Source: SIG437 sp045648985
GTDB lineage: Bacteria > Bacillota > Clostridia > UBA1381 > UBA9506
DNA length: 64,000 nt
Reading direction: 5' to 3'
Assembly (NCBI GenBank): GCA_045648985.1
Contig: JAZROZ010000011.1
Span: 3,237-67,236, forward strand
Made by a program: the position numbers and the translations under genes. A model generated the notes under the pieces. That model was not told the origin of the DNA. It saw only the letters and a list, made by a program, of their open reading frames with translations, and searched no databases. Shown here in pieces: positions 9,526 through 18,573 of the stretch; the first letter of the stretch is position 1; each line of letters opens with the position of its first letter.

Positions 9526-10560
9526 TTATAAATTCTGTTGTTTGAACTGTTTTAATGTTCTTATGTCATTACCAAACAGAATGTGAATATTGTTAATACC
9601 GTATTTAAGCATTGTAATTCTGTCAATACCGATACCAAAAGCGAGACCTGAATATTCTTCGGGGTCAATTCCGCAGTTTTCCAAAACCTTTCTGTTTACA
9701 ATACCGCCGCCTAAAACCTCAATCCATCCCGTGCCCTTACAAAGTCTGCATCCGCTGCCGCCACATTCGCAGCACGTTACGTCAACCTCAACACTCGGCT
9801 CAGTAAATGGGAAATATGAAGGACGGAGTCTTGTTTTTGCATCGGATGAGAAAATCTCTTTTGCAAATAAATCAAGCATACCATAAAGGTCGCAAACAGA
9901 AATGTTTTTATCAACTACCAAACCCTCCATCTGATGAAACATGGGGGAATGAGTTGCGTCATAGTCAGAACGGAAAACCTTACCGGGACTTAAAACCTTA
10001 ATCGGTGGTTTTTTCATTTCCATAGTTCTTATCTGCCCCGGTGAAGTCTGTGTTCGAAGTAATATATTTTCTGTTATGTAGAATGTATCCTGCTCTGCTC
10101 TTGCAGGGTGGTCTGAAGGTACATTTAAAGCCGTGAAATTATAGTAATCATTTTCAATTTCAGGACCCTCAAAAATATCAAAACCGAGACCGGCAAAAAT
10201 ATTTATAATTTCCTGCTTTACAATTGTTGTCGGGTGAAGTGAGCCTGTTTCGTTCTTTTTAGACGGCATTGTAATATCCACCGCTTCAGATGCATTGGCT
10301 TTTTCCAGCTCTTCTTTTTTTAGAGCGCTGTCTACTTCGTCAAACTTTTCTTCTGCCCAGTTTTTAAACTCGTTTATTATTTTACCAAACTGCGGTCTGT
10401 CCTCTTTCGGAATATCTCTCATTGCTTTCATGAGATTTGGTATTTCGCCATTTTTCGTGCTTAAATATTGTTCTCTTAATTTCTTAAAGGCTTCTCTGTC
10501 AAGCTTTTCAGAAAGTGCCTTTGCTATCTTATCCTTAAGCTCATTAATCCTTTCGTTCAT
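9526..10560 (-). CDS. pheS: Phenylalanyl-tRNA synthetase alpha subunit
   Basis: Catalytic subunit of PheRS (class II). It has 344 residues. An N-terminal coiled-coil arm that binds tRNA (about residues 1-90) precedes the aminoacylation core with HPARAEQDTFYI, SPMFHQMEGLVVD (motif 2 region) and the C-terminal FGIGIDRITMLKYG (motif 3). A CCECGGSGCRLCKGTGW cysteine-rich stretch is typical of the family. The start at 10560 follows AGGAGGAAGAT. A T-box leader precedes it. Confidence 0.97.
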   Translation of the reverse strand: MNERINELKDKIAKALSEKLDREAFKKLREQYLSTKNGEIPNLMKAMRDIPKEDRPQFGKIINEFKNWAEEKFDEVDSALKKEELEKANASEAVDITMPSKKNETGSLHPTTIVKQEIINIFAGLGFDIFEGPEIENDYYNFTALNVPSDHPARAEQDTFYITENILLRTQTSPGQIRTMEMKKPPIKVLSPGKVFRSDYDATHSPMFHQMEGLVVDKNISVCDLYGMLDLFAKEIFSSDAKTRLRPSYFPFTEPSVEVDVTCCECGGSGCRLCKGTGWIEVLGGGIVNRKVLENCGIDPEEYSGLAFGIGIDRITMLKYGINNIHILFGNDIRTLKQFKQQNL

Positions 10561-10600
10561 ATCTTCCTCCTATAATAAATGTGTATTTTTAAAATTAAAA

Positions 10601-10841
10601 AGAGCAACCTCGCCATAAGGGACGAGATTGCTCGCGGTACCACCCTAATTCAGAGAAAAATCTCTGCACTCATATCTGCCGTTTGCTGCCGCAGCTGCAC
10701 CTGCTTAACGCTTTTTGCTTTTCGCAGAAGACTCCCGCGCTGAAATTCACATACAGTTTTTTAAGACGCACTCCCAGCCGATGATGCATCCTCTCTTTTA
10801 AAAACATCTGCACGCTACTTACACGCATTCACAGTCTGCCT
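10601..10841 (-). promoter_or_regulatory. T-box leader (tRNA-Phe sensing) upstream of pheST
   Basis: The canonical T-box sequence AGGGTGGTACCGCG lies at about 10633-10646 on the minus strand. It is followed by a terminator hairpin pairing AGCAACCTCG with CGAGATTGCT (10602-10632) and a T run. About 100 nt upstream the specifier region reads GTGAATTTCAGCG, so the specifier codon is probably UUC (Phe), matching the genes downstream. Uncharged tRNA-Phe should stabilise the antiterminator and allow pheST transcription. Confidence 0.95.
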
Positions 10842-10845
10842 TATC

Positions 10846-10874
10846 ATTATATCCTTTTTTTTGGGATATGTCAA
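10846..10874 (-). promoter_or_regulatory. Consensus sigma-A promoter of pheST
   Basis: TTGACA at 10869-10874 and TATAAT at 10846-10851 (minus strand) are separated by exactly 17 nt. Both hexamers are perfect matches. The predicted start near 10839 begins the T-box RNA. Confidence 0.9.
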
Positions 10875-10893
10875 CTAAATTTTTATATATCCT

Positions 10894-11583
10894 TTAATCT
10901 GCATCCACACCTATCATTTCTTTAAGTTCGTCTCCACGATAATCCCTGTATCTCCCTTTTTTGCATAAGTCATCTGTTGTATCAGGCAGAATTTCATGCA
11001 AACTACTAAGGTCTATTTGTTCTTTTGAACCGGTTAAATCTTTTTCTCTCTTCAAAGCAAAGATAAAGCTCTTTTTCTCCCAGTCTATCGAATAGTCATA
11101 TAAAATACCTGTATATTCTAAATTTGTATATTCTTTCTGATGCTTTATAAAATGGTCTGCTATCACTTCTAAAAGTGTATCGCCGCTTATTTTGATTATT
11201 CTGTATTTATCCTTTATGACTCTCTTTTTTGCAATATACTTAATTAAGAACCTTGCAATGATACCCAAAATCGTTAAAAGGGCAATGTATATAAGCATAT
11301 TTTTCAAGTCGTTCTGCCACGCTGTTTTTCCCAATACACTGTCATAATAAACAAAGGAATAGTAAAACAGACAATTTGCATAAATGCCGATTGCTGACAA
11401 AAGTGCAAGATAAATATTCATTCCCGCAAGATGCCATAGTTTATGTAGAAAAAGCGTATTGATAAGGCAAAGAACAAACCACGCAATAAATAAATATGCC
11501 GTCATCTCTGCCCTGAACATATAAAGCACAATAAGCACCGCCATCGGAATACTGTTTAATATCAGTAAAATAACGTTTTTCAT
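10894..11583 (-). CDS. Hypothetical membrane protein, four or five helices
   Basis: I do not recognise the family. The N-terminal half has hydrophobic segments at about residues 3-22, 28-46, 55-75 and 92-115. A basic stretch (IAKKRVIKDKYR) leads into a soluble, charged C-terminal domain of about 110 residues with a probable mixed alpha/beta pattern. It is the last gene of the hflX-dus operon, 14 nt after dus, with a good GGAGG ribosome binding site. It ends before the pheST promoter, and I see no strong terminator in between. Function unknown. Confidence 0.75.
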   Translation of the reverse strand: MKNVILLILNSIPMAVLIVLYMFRAEMTAYLFIAWFVLCLINTLFLHKLWHLAGMNIYLALLSAIGIYANCLFYYSFVYYDSVLGKTAWQNDLKNMLIYIALLTILGIIARFLIKYIAKKRVIKDKYRIIKISGDTLLEVIADHFIKHQKEYTNLEYTGILYDYSIDWEKKSFIFALKREKDLTGSKEQIDLSSLHEILPDTTDDLCKKGRYRDYRGDELKEMIGVDAD

Positions 11584-11597
11584 ATGTTTCCCTCCTT

Positions 11598-12509
11598 TTA
11601 AAGACTTTTAACTGCAGTCAATATATCCAAAAGACTGTTTGCCTTTTTAATAGCCTTTGCTTTTCTTTTATCTTCGGGAAAATTCTGTATCATATATGTC
11701 CATAATTCTTTTATTTTGTGCATTGTAAAAACATCAGAGCGGAGCACTTCTTTATAACTTTCAATCAGTTCTTCCGTAAAGATTATAAGCTCCTCAGTCT
11801 TTAGCTTTTCTCCACCCGCAATTTCTCTGAAAAGAGCAGGATTATTAACTGCACCTCGACCTATCATAACACTGTCTAAATCAGGGAATCTCTCTACAAT
11901 ATAATCAAAATCTTTTTTTGAGAAAATATTTCCGTTATAGCACAGAGGATTTTTTGATACTTCATAAGCCTTAAAAAAAGCATCATAATCAGGCTCTCCT
12001 CTATAATAATCTTCCCTGGCTCTCGGATGAATGATTAAAAGTGACAAAGGATATTTGTTATATATCTGCATCAAATTCAAAAGCTCATCGGTAGAATAAA
12101 ATCCTGCCCTTGTTTTTATCGAAATTTTAATATCACAGCTATCGAAGATTTTATATAAAAACTTGTCAATCTCTGGTGGCTCTAATAAAAAGCCTGCACC
12201 TTTTCCCTTTTTCACAACGGTAGGATACGGGCATCCTAAATTTATGTTAAACTCATCATAACCTGCATTTTTTATCTTTTTGGCAAACTTAATAAAGCTG
12301 TCTGCATCCTTTGTTAAGACCTGAACGCAGATGTCTGGCTTATTATTCTCTGCAAGAACGTCTTTTAAGCCTTTTAAGTTTACCTTTTCGTTATCGCTTG
12401 GCGTAATAAAGGGCGCGAAATACCTGTCGCACCCTCCAAAAATCTCTGCGTGAACATTTCTGTATATGTAATTTGTCACACCTTCTAATGGTGCAAAATA
12501 TAACTTCAT
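11598..12509 (-). CDS. tRNA-dihydrouridine synthase family protein
   Basis: FMN-dependent reductase of uridine in tRNA D-loops. It has 303 residues with a TIM-barrel core. Visible motifs are the N-terminal APLEGVTNYIYR, the catalytic-Cys motif NLGCPYPTVVKKGKGAG, IHPRAREDYYRG and the FMN phosphate site MIGRGAVNNP. The start overlaps the end of the P1 peptidase gene by 4 nt (ATGA), suggesting translational coupling. It is shorter than DusB (~320), so the exact subfamily is left open. Confidence 0.92.
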   Translation of the reverse strand: MKLYFAPLEGVTNYIYRNVHAEIFGGCDRYFAPFITPSDNEKVNLKGLKDVLAENNKPDICVQVLTKDADSFIKFAKKIKNAGYDEFNINLGCPYPTVVKKGKGAGFLLEPPEIDKFLYKIFDSCDIKISIKTRAGFYSTDELLNLMQIYNKYPLSLLIIHPRAREDYYRGEPDYDAFFKAYEVSKNPLCYNGNIFSKKDFDYIVERFPDLDSVMIGRGAVNNPALFREIAGGEKLKTEELIIFTEELIESYKEVLRSDVFTMHKIKELWTYMIQNFPEDKRKAKAIKKANSLLDILTAVKSL

Positions 12510-13468
12510 ATAATTTCACCGCTATCTTTAAAACCATATGCCGATTTTGCCGACTTAACTGCATTTATAATAGCTTTATGCATAACATGGCTGGCGAGTG
12601 TCCCTACAACGTCAACAGATGCTAAAACATCCCCCACAGAAAGTGCATAAACACTATCACCATCTGCAGATGTATGCACAGGATTAATCGCACGTGCCAC
12701 CCCATTTTGTGCCATAGCTGCCACTTTATTCATTTTCGTTTTATCTAATTTAGCATTCGTAATTACCGCACCGATTGTTGTGTTTGATGTAAACAAATTC
12801 TCTGTGTTAAAGTGCATATTATAAAGCACTTCTTCGGAATTTCGGAAAGTTTTTTTGTCATCACATAAAAGTCCTGCAATTATTTTTCCGTTTTCATCGT
12901 AAACATCACCTAAAGCATTAACACATACTATAGCACCAACCTTTAATTTGCCACAACTTACGGCATATGAGCCTACTCCCGATTTCATCGCAAAATCCAT
13001 CCCCATAAGCTTTCCTACAGTTGCACCTGTGCCGACACCGAAATTGCCGTCTTTATAATTATTGCTTTGTGCATTGACGCACGCAAGATATCCCATATCA
13101 CTATTAGGATATGCGTTCTTATCTCCCACACCTAAATCAAAGATGCAGGATGCCACACAAAGCGGAACGGGTACTATTCCCGTTTCAAAACCGATGTTCT
13201 TTTCTTTAAGATATTTCATAACACCATCCGCTGAGCCAAGTCCAAACGCACTTCCACCCGAGAGCAAAACCGCATGGATTTTTTCTGCAGCAGCCAGTGG
13301 ATTTAAAAGACCTGTCTCTCTTGATGCAGGACCGCCTCCACGAATATCAAGACCACCAGGTGCCCCTTTTTCGCAGATGATAACAGTTAGGCCTGTCCCT
13401 TTTTTACTATCTTCTGCATTCCCTATTTTAACATTTTCGATATCTGTTATTTTTATCTCTTTAAGCAT
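12506..13468 (-). CDS. P1 family (DmpA/S58) aminopeptidase-like protein
   Basis: 320-residue member of the DmpA/peptidase P1 family, Ntn-like enzymes that self-cleave before the nucleophile. Supporting stretches are the N-terminal GAPGGLDIRGGGPASRET, LSGGSAFGLGSADGV, NFGVGTGATVGK and SNTTIGAVITNA, where the Thr after Asn is the probable nucleophile. Substrates of bacterial members vary (beta-amino acid peptides, D-peptides) and cannot be predicted here. It overlaps the upstream ECF S-component gene by 8 nt and dus by 4 nt. Confidence 0.9.
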   Translation of the reverse strand: MLKEIKITDIENVKIGNAEDSKKGTGLTVIICEKGAPGGLDIRGGGPASRETGLLNPLAAAEKIHAVLLSGGSAFGLGSADGVMKYLKEKNIGFETGIVPVPLCVASCIFDLGVGDKNAYPNSDMGYLACVNAQSNNYKDGNFGVGTGATVGKLMGMDFAMKSGVGSYAVSCGKLKVGAIVCVNALGDVYDENGKIIAGLLCDDKKTFRNSEEVLYNMHFNTENLFTSNTTIGAVITNAKLDKTKMNKVAAMAQNGVARAINPVHTSADGDSVYALSVGDVLASVDVVGTLASHVMHKAIINAVKSAKSAYGFKDSGEII

Positions 13469-14042
13469 TTATTTCAGTCCTTTTAAAAAGCTTTATAAGC
13501 GGATTGCAAACTGCAACGGAAATCACAGTTGCAGCGAGCACTTCTAAAACTCCATTCACGCTAACGATTGTCGCAAAGATTTTTGCAATATTTGTCGCAC
13601 CAAAGAAAAGCATCATAAAAAAGAGTACTGAAAAAGTATGAAATACTGTTGAAATAGCTGCCGTAATCCCTACGGATAATCTTTCAGGGATATGTAGCTT
13701 TTTAAATGCTATGTACAAAACTCCGGGAAGTATTCCTAAAAGTATCCTCGGTACAATACACAATATAAACGATTCAAGCGGTTTTCCGCTTAATACCATA
13801 GAAAACATATATGCAGTCGGCATAGGTCTTAATATCGCTCTCAGCAGCGAGAAAATTCCAAAAGACAAGCCTAAAACACTACCATATTTATAGCCTAAAA
13901 CAATAGAGCCAACAATTACAGGAATATGCATTGTCGTTATTGAAACAGGCGGCACGTCAATAAACCCAAGCGGTGTTAGTCCAAGTACCACCAAAAGCGC
14001 TATCATAAGTGACAGTCTTGTAAAATTTTTTGTGTCTTTCAT
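13461..14042 (-). CDS. ECF transporter S component, substrate unknown
   Basis: Integral membrane substrate-binding subunit of an energy-coupling-factor vitamin transporter. It has 193 residues and about five to six helices. The segment PPVSITTMHIPVIVGSIVLG is typical of ECF S components of the pantothenate/folate-like groups. No EcfA1/A2/T genes are nearby, so it would use a shared energising module encoded elsewhere. It overlaps the P1 peptidase gene by 8 nt and directly abuts yigZ. Substrate cannot be assigned from sequence alone. Confidence 0.85.
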   Translation of the reverse strand: MKDTKNFTRLSLMIALLVVLGLTPLGFIDVPPVSITTMHIPVIVGSIVLGYKYGSVLGLSFGIFSLLRAILRPMPTAYMFSMVLSGKPLESFILCIVPRILLGILPGVLYIAFKKLHIPERLSVGITAAISTVFHTFSVLFFMMLFFGATNIAKIFATIVSVNGVLEVLAATVISVAVCNPLIKLFKRTEINA

Positions 14043-14687
14043 TTAATTTTCCCCCTTAGCCCTAGCGGCAATAAAAGCTGTTCCCATTTTATTTATTTGG
14101 GCAGCTCCATTTGTAACTTCTACTATTTCTTTTACGAAGCGGTCTGTGTTTTCTGTTTTTACCGATACATTAACCAGAACCGACTCACCGTAATCTATCG
14201 AATCAAGTATATAATCGTTGTTTTCAATATAATATTTCACTTTTCCAAACAAATCATAAGAACATTTGATAGCATATTTTTCCACAGTCAGCATAGTCAC
14301 AATCTCTGCTGCATCTATACCAAGCTTAGCACTTTTTGAATACGCCCTGACCAATCCCCCTGCACCAAGCAATATACCGCCGAAATATCTTGTAACAACA
14401 ACACACACGTCAAAAAGTCCCTCTTTTTTCAAAACCTCCATCATAGGAAGCCCTGCCGTACCGCCCGGCTCTCCGTCATCAGAAAAACGTGCAATATTAT
14501 TTTCGCGCACAATATAAGCATACGTATTGTGTGTAGCGTTATAATTCTCCTTTTTCTTTTTGTTTATAAAGGAAATTGCCTCTTCTTCTGTTTTGACAGG
14601 CAAAACTGCCGCAATAAAATGCGATTTTTTCTCAATAAATTCTGCCGTATTTTCTTTTAATACTGTTTTATATGATTCATTTTGCAT
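14043..14687 (-). CDS. yigZ: YigZ/IMPACT family protein
   Basis: 214-residue protein of the YigZ/IMPACT (UPF0029) family. The N-terminal domain carries the signature RFSDDGEPGGTAGLPMMEVL and the TRYFGGILLGAGGLVRAY motif; the C-terminal ferredoxin-like DUF1949 domain covers about residues 135-210. Bacterial function is not settled; eukaryotic IMPACT is a translation-control protein. Its ATG overlaps the stop of hflX (TAATG), so it is translationally coupled to that ribosome-associated GTPase. Confidence 0.92.
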   Translation of the reverse strand: MQNESYKTVLKENTAEFIEKKSHFIAAVLPVKTEEEAISFINKKKKENYNATHNTYAYIVRENNIARFSDDGEPGGTAGLPMMEVLKKEGLFDVCVVVTRYFGGILLGAGGLVRAYSKSAKLGIDAAEIVTMLTVEKYAIKCSYDLFGKVKYYIENNDYILDSIDYGESVLVNVSVKTENTDRFVKEIVEVTNGAAQINKMGTAFIAARAKGEN

Positions 14688-15967
14688 TATCGGTCACACC
14701 TGTATTTTCTCAATTCGTTATATGCCATAGCGTCGAGCATTACGGAAACCTTTATCCCGTCAGCAGTATATTCTTCTGATACTACATTATGCTCATCATG
14801 AAGATACGAGAGCACACCTCCGTCGCTATACGGAATCAAAAGTGAAACCTCTTCCTTTTTGCCGGGCAAAATTTCACCAATCAAATCAATAAGCCTATCT
14901 GTATTATACTCTGTTTTCGCGCTGATTTCAACTACAAATTCACATCCCTCAATCTCTTTTGGCAATAGGACTTCGGAATTTTTCATATCAACCTTGTTAA
15001 ATACGCAAACTGTCGGCTTTTCGTTTGCCTTAAGCTTTGATAAAATTTCATTTACAACCTTAATATGCTTTTCATACTCATCATTTGATGCATCAACTAC
15101 ATTTAAAATTGCATCAGCATATGTCACTTCTTCTAGGGTTGACTTAAAAGCTTCTATCAAATGATGCGGGAGCTTACTGATAAAGCCTACAGTATCAACT
15201 AAAAGTACGTTTCTTCCGTCAGGAAGTGTAATTCCTCTTACTGTCGGGTCAAGCGTTGCAAAAAGCTTGTTTTCAGCTAATACATCGGCACCTGTTAACG
15301 TGTTTAAAATAGTTGATTTACCTGCGTTTGTATATCCGGCGAGTGCTACAACATATGCTTCTTTTCTGCTTTTTGAGTTCCTTAATAAATCTCTGTGAGC
15401 TTTGATTTCCTTAAGCTCTGCATTTAATCTGTGGATTTTCTCTCTTATATGACGTTTATCTGTTTCAAGCTTCGTTTCACCGGGTCCCTTTGTTCCGATA
15501 CCACCACCTAGTCTTGAAAGCTCTATACCTCTTCCTGTAAGACGTGGGAGCATATATTTAAGCTGAGCAAGTTCAACTTGGAGCTTACCTTCTTTTGTCA
15601 CCGCATGACGTGCAAATATATCCAAAATAAGCATACTTCTGTCAATAACACGAAGATTTAATGCTTTTTCTAAGTTCCTTATCTGCATAGGCGAAAGCTC
15701 ATCATCAAAAATAACAAGGTCAGCCTCTAAATTTTCGCACGATTCTTTTAATTCTAGGAGCTTACCCTCGCCCAAATAAGTTGCATTTTCTATCATCGGT
15801 CTGTTTTGCACTAGCACTCCCACAACTTCTGCCCCTGCAGTATCAGCTAGACTTGAAAGTTCAGCTATTGACGACTCTGTAGTGTCCGAAAGCTCGTCTA
15901 TCGCGCCTGTGTGCACCCCCGCTAAAATCGCGCGTTCTATTTGAGTTTTTGTTTCATGAATCTCCAT
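14687..15967 (-). CDS. hflX: GTPase HflX
   Basis: Ribosome-associated GTPase that splits or rescues stalled 70S ribosomes under stress. It has 426 residues. The N-terminal HflX domain includes a glycine-rich GRGIELSRLGGGIGTKGPGE loop, followed by the G domain with G1 AGYTNAGKST, G3 DTVGF and G4 NKVD, and a short C-terminal domain. The ATG follows GGAGGATAAT. It is the first gene of a six-gene operon and is divergent from the glycosyltransferase pair; a TATACT -10-like box lies upstream. Confidence 0.95.
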   Translation of the reverse strand: MEIHETKTQIERAILAGVHTGAIDELSDTTESSIAELSSLADTAGAEVVGVLVQNRPMIENATYLGEGKLLELKESCENLEADLVIFDDELSPMQIRNLEKALNLRVIDRSMLILDIFARHAVTKEGKLQVELAQLKYMLPRLTGRGIELSRLGGGIGTKGPGETKLETDKRHIREKIHRLNAELKEIKAHRDLLRNSKSRKEAYVVALAGYTNAGKSTILNTLTGADVLAENKLFATLDPTVRGITLPDGRNVLLVDTVGFISKLPHHLIEAFKSTLEEVTYADAILNVVDASNDEYEKHIKVVNEILSKLKANEKPTVCVFNKVDMKNSEVLLPKEIEGCEFVVEISAKTEYNTDRLIDLIGEILPGKKEEVSLLIPYSDGGVLSYLHDEHNVVSEEYTADGIKVSVMLDAMAYNELRKYRCDR

Positions 15968-16074
15968 ATTATCCTCCTGGACGAAACTAAACTTATAATC
16001 TTAGTATAACACGAAAATCCAATTTTGTGAATAGAAAAATTAAAAAGAATAAAAAAGCTATCAAACATATATAC

Positions 16075-16103
16075 TTGATTTATTTTTTTAATTAATGTAT
16101 AAT
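16075..16103 (+). promoter_or_regulatory. Sigma-A promoter of the glycosyltransferase pair
   Basis: TTGATT at 16075-16080 and TATAAT at 16098-16103 are 17 nt apart, 60 nt upstream of the first glycosyltransferase start, in AT-rich intergenic DNA. Confidence 0.7.
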
Positions 16104-16163
16104 AAAACTATAGTTGCAGTTGTATGCTTTTGCTCAATTAAGAGAGGATAAAGGTGATAACTC

Positions 16164-17225
16164 GTGATAGGTATAATTGGATTTGCAAATTTTAGAATAA
16201 TGCAGTATTTATATAAATACACTTACATTCTTGATAGAAAAGGTGTAGAATATGACGTAATCTATTGGAACAGAGAATTAGATAACGAAAATATTGATTT
16301 CAACGGAAATTGTATTCCATTTGACTACTATACAAATTCGCACCAGCCTTTTTGGAAAAAGATAAGCGGTTTTATCAGTTATACAAAATTTATTCTTAAA
16401 ACTATCAAAAAAAACAAATATGATAAACTTATTATACTTACAACTCAGGTAGCAGTTCCGCTTTTTGTACCACTAATGAGAAAATATAAAAATAAATTTA
16501 TCTACGACTATAGAGATATAACTAAAGAGCATTTTAATTTTTACAAAAAAATGGTCAAAAAGCTCATCTCCTCATCTTTTTTTACCGCAATTTCCTCTCC
16601 CGGATTTAAAAATATAATAGGAGAGTCTTCTAAGTTTGTGCTTTCCCACAATTGCAGCAATCTGGAAGTCGGAGAGATAAACCATAAACAAAAAAAACAA
16701 ATTAACATCTCCTTTTGGGGCATAGTACGTAATGCTGAATACAACAAGAAAATATGCGATGCTCTTGGCAACGATGAAAGATTTAATCTTATTTACCACG
16801 GTGAAGGGGTATATGAGATACTTCAAAATTATTGCAAAGAACAGGGCTACCAAAACATTACATTTACAGGCAAATATGACAGAGTTATGATAAGTACTTT
16901 TGCCGAAGAAACAGACATAATACATTGTGCTTATCCTAATGACAGAACAATGTTTCTTGCTATGCCGGTAAAAGCATATGATACGGTAAAATATGCAAAA
17001 CCTATTATGGTAACGGACGGTTCTTTTTTAAGCAAATATATTGCTCCTTATGGCTTCAGTATCCCAATTGGCATTGATAATAGTAACCTGGCAGATTATA
17101 TCTATGAATCTTATAATTTATTAAATGCCGAAAAACTAAATCAAGGCTTTATGGATTTCCACAATAAAGTTAAAAATGATGATATTCTTTTCGAAGAAAA
17201 ACTTACTGATTTCATTAATTTATGA
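16164..17225 (+). CDS. Glycosyltransferase-like protein (GT-B fold, surface polysaccharide type)
   Basis: 353 residues. The N-terminal half resembles the acceptor domain of GT-B enzymes (IIGFANFRIMQYLYKY, FIYDYRDITKEHF). The C-terminal half has the donor-domain pattern ISFWGIVRN, LIYHGEGVYEIL, and a late segment MPVKAYDTVKYAKPIMVTDG similar to the nucleotide-sugar site of GT4 enzymes. The start is GTG, preceded by AAAGGTGATAACTC. The donor and acceptor cannot be predicted. It pairs with the next gene, and both probably act in extracellular or cell-wall polysaccharide synthesis. Confidence 0.75.
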   Translation: MIGIIGFANFRIMQYLYKYTYILDRKGVEYDVIYWNRELDNENIDFNGNCIPFDYYTNSHQPFWKKISGFISYTKFILKTIKKNKYDKLIILTTQVAVPLFVPLMRKYKNKFIYDYRDITKEHFNFYKKMVKKLISSSFFTAISSPGFKNIIGESSKFVLSHNCSNLEVGEINHKQKKQINISFWGIVRNAEYNKKICDALGNDERFNLIYHGEGVYEILQNYCKEQGYQNITFTGKYDRVMISTFAEETDIIHCAYPNDRTMFLAMPVKAYDTVKYAKPIMVTDGSFLSKYIAPYGFSIPIGIDNSNLADYIYESYNLLNAEKLNQGFMDFHNKVKNDDILFEEKLTDFINL

Positions 17226-17383
17226 GGTGGGATTTTAACGACATGAATTATGTATATGCAAAATTTTCAAAATAAGATATGTTTTTCTATGAATGTGTGT
17301 TGTCAAAAACTTGCATAAAATTTCTAGCAAAGTTATAAGCTTTCCTTTGCAAAGGATTAAATTAAATTTATTGAGAGGTGCAC

Positions 17384-18529
17384 GTGAAAATGAAAGTCTG
17401 TGATGTGGTGTTAAATTCAATATGGTTCGATCCAAGGGTCAGAAAACAGATAATTGAATACATCAAAAATGACATTGATGTTTTTTGCGTAGGCTTTAAG
17501 TGCGATAGGTATAAGGAAGAGAAAATCGCCCAAATTCCTTGTGGTGTGACAATCACTGACATTAATAATAAATACAAAAAGAAGCTTAAAACACCCCTTA
17601 TGAAACTGTGGCGTGAACATCTGATTAACAAGCAAGTTGCAAAAGCTATTATAAATTACAAGCCTGACGTAATTCACGCAAACGATCTTAATGCTTTAAT
17701 ACCATCCTATAAAGCAGCAAAAAAACTCGGTTGCAGGCTCATCTACGATTCTCACGAGATTTATACCGAGAACAATTTTCTTATAAATAAGAGACTATAT
17801 GCAACCCTACTTAAAATCAAAGAAAAAATTATTGTAAAAAAAATAGATAAAATGATTTGTGTCAGCAATGCGGCGGCTAGCTATTTCGTAAAACATCTGA
17901 AAATAGAAAAACCCACCGTCATTACAAACTGTGTTCTAAAATCAGAACAATCTTTTTCAAACAAGAAAAATGAGGCTTTTGAAATTATAAATCATGGACA
18001 GTTCTATCCAGGAAGAGGCTACGATATAATGCCGGATGCCGCAAAGCTTTTAGAAAGCCATCCTGATATAAAAATGGTAATACGCGGATACGGTATGTTG
18101 GAACAATCCCTGAAAGAGAAAAAAGAAACACTTGACGCTAAAACATTTATTATTGAACCTCCTGTACTGACAGAACAGCTCATTGAAAAAGCATCTCATT
18201 CTATGGTAGGCGTAGCCATAACGGAAAAAATTTGTCTTAATTTTGAGCTTTCTGTTTCAAATAAACTGTTTGAGTACTTAGCAGCAGGGCTTCCTGTTAT
18301 AATGTCAGATATCCCCGAACATCGATATTTGAATGAAAAATATAACATTGGCATAATCTTAAAAGAAGATACAGCCGAAGAACTTGCAAATGCCGTGCTT
18401 AAATTCTATAATGACAAAGAATTTTATAATGAATGTGCTGAGAATGCGCGTAAGCTCTCAAATAAGATTAACTGGGAAAATGAGTTTAAAAAGCTTATAG
18501 ATTTTGAAAAAAGCTTGATGAACCAATAA
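17384..18529 (+). CDS. Glycosyltransferase family 4 protein
   Basis: About 381 residues with clear GT-B/GT4 features: KPDVIHANDLNAL and LIYDSHEIYTENN in the acceptor domain, NHGQFYPGRGYDIMPDAA at the start of the donor domain, and SNKLFEYLAAGLPVIMSDIP, which contains the conserved acidic nucleotide-sugar-binding region. The start is uncertain: the GTG at 17384 is five nucleotides from GAGAGG, the ATG at 17390 eleven, and the GTG at 17378 is part of that site. It lies 158 nt after the first glycosyltransferase, followed by a bidirectional terminator. Substrate unknown. Confidence 0.88.
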   Translation: MKMKVCDVVLNSIWFDPRVRKQIIEYIKNDIDVFCVGFKCDRYKEEKIAQIPCGVTITDINNKYKKKLKTPLMKLWREHLINKQVAKAIINYKPDVIHANDLNALIPSYKAAKKLGCRLIYDSHEIYTENNFLINKRLYATLLKIKEKIIVKKIDKMICVSNAAASYFVKHLKIEKPTVITNCVLKSEQSFSNKKNEAFEIINHGQFYPGRGYDIMPDAAKLLESHPDIKMVIRGYGMLEQSLKEKKETLDAKTFIIEPPVLTEQLIEKASHSMVGVAITEKICLNFELSVSNKLFEYLAAGLPVIMSDIPEHRYLNEKYNIGIILKEDTAEELANAVLKFYNDKEFYNECAENARKLSNKINWENEFKKLIDFEKSLMNQ

Positions 18530-18533
18530 TAAC

Positions 18534-18568
18534 AAAAGGAGAAACCTTAAACTCAGGTCTCTCCTTTT
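18534..18568 (+). terminator. Bidirectional rho-independent terminator
   Basis: Stem AAAAGGAGA with TCTCCTTTT (9 bp, extended by an inner CCT/AGG), followed by TATTTTTT. It lies between the convergent glycosyltransferase and 18574-18993 genes. Confidence 0.85.
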
Positions 18569-18573
18569 ATTTT

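Noticed and set aside
13062..13547. 161-codon plus-strand frame
   Set aside because: Antisense to the P1 peptidase and ECF genes, without start signals or recognisable domains.
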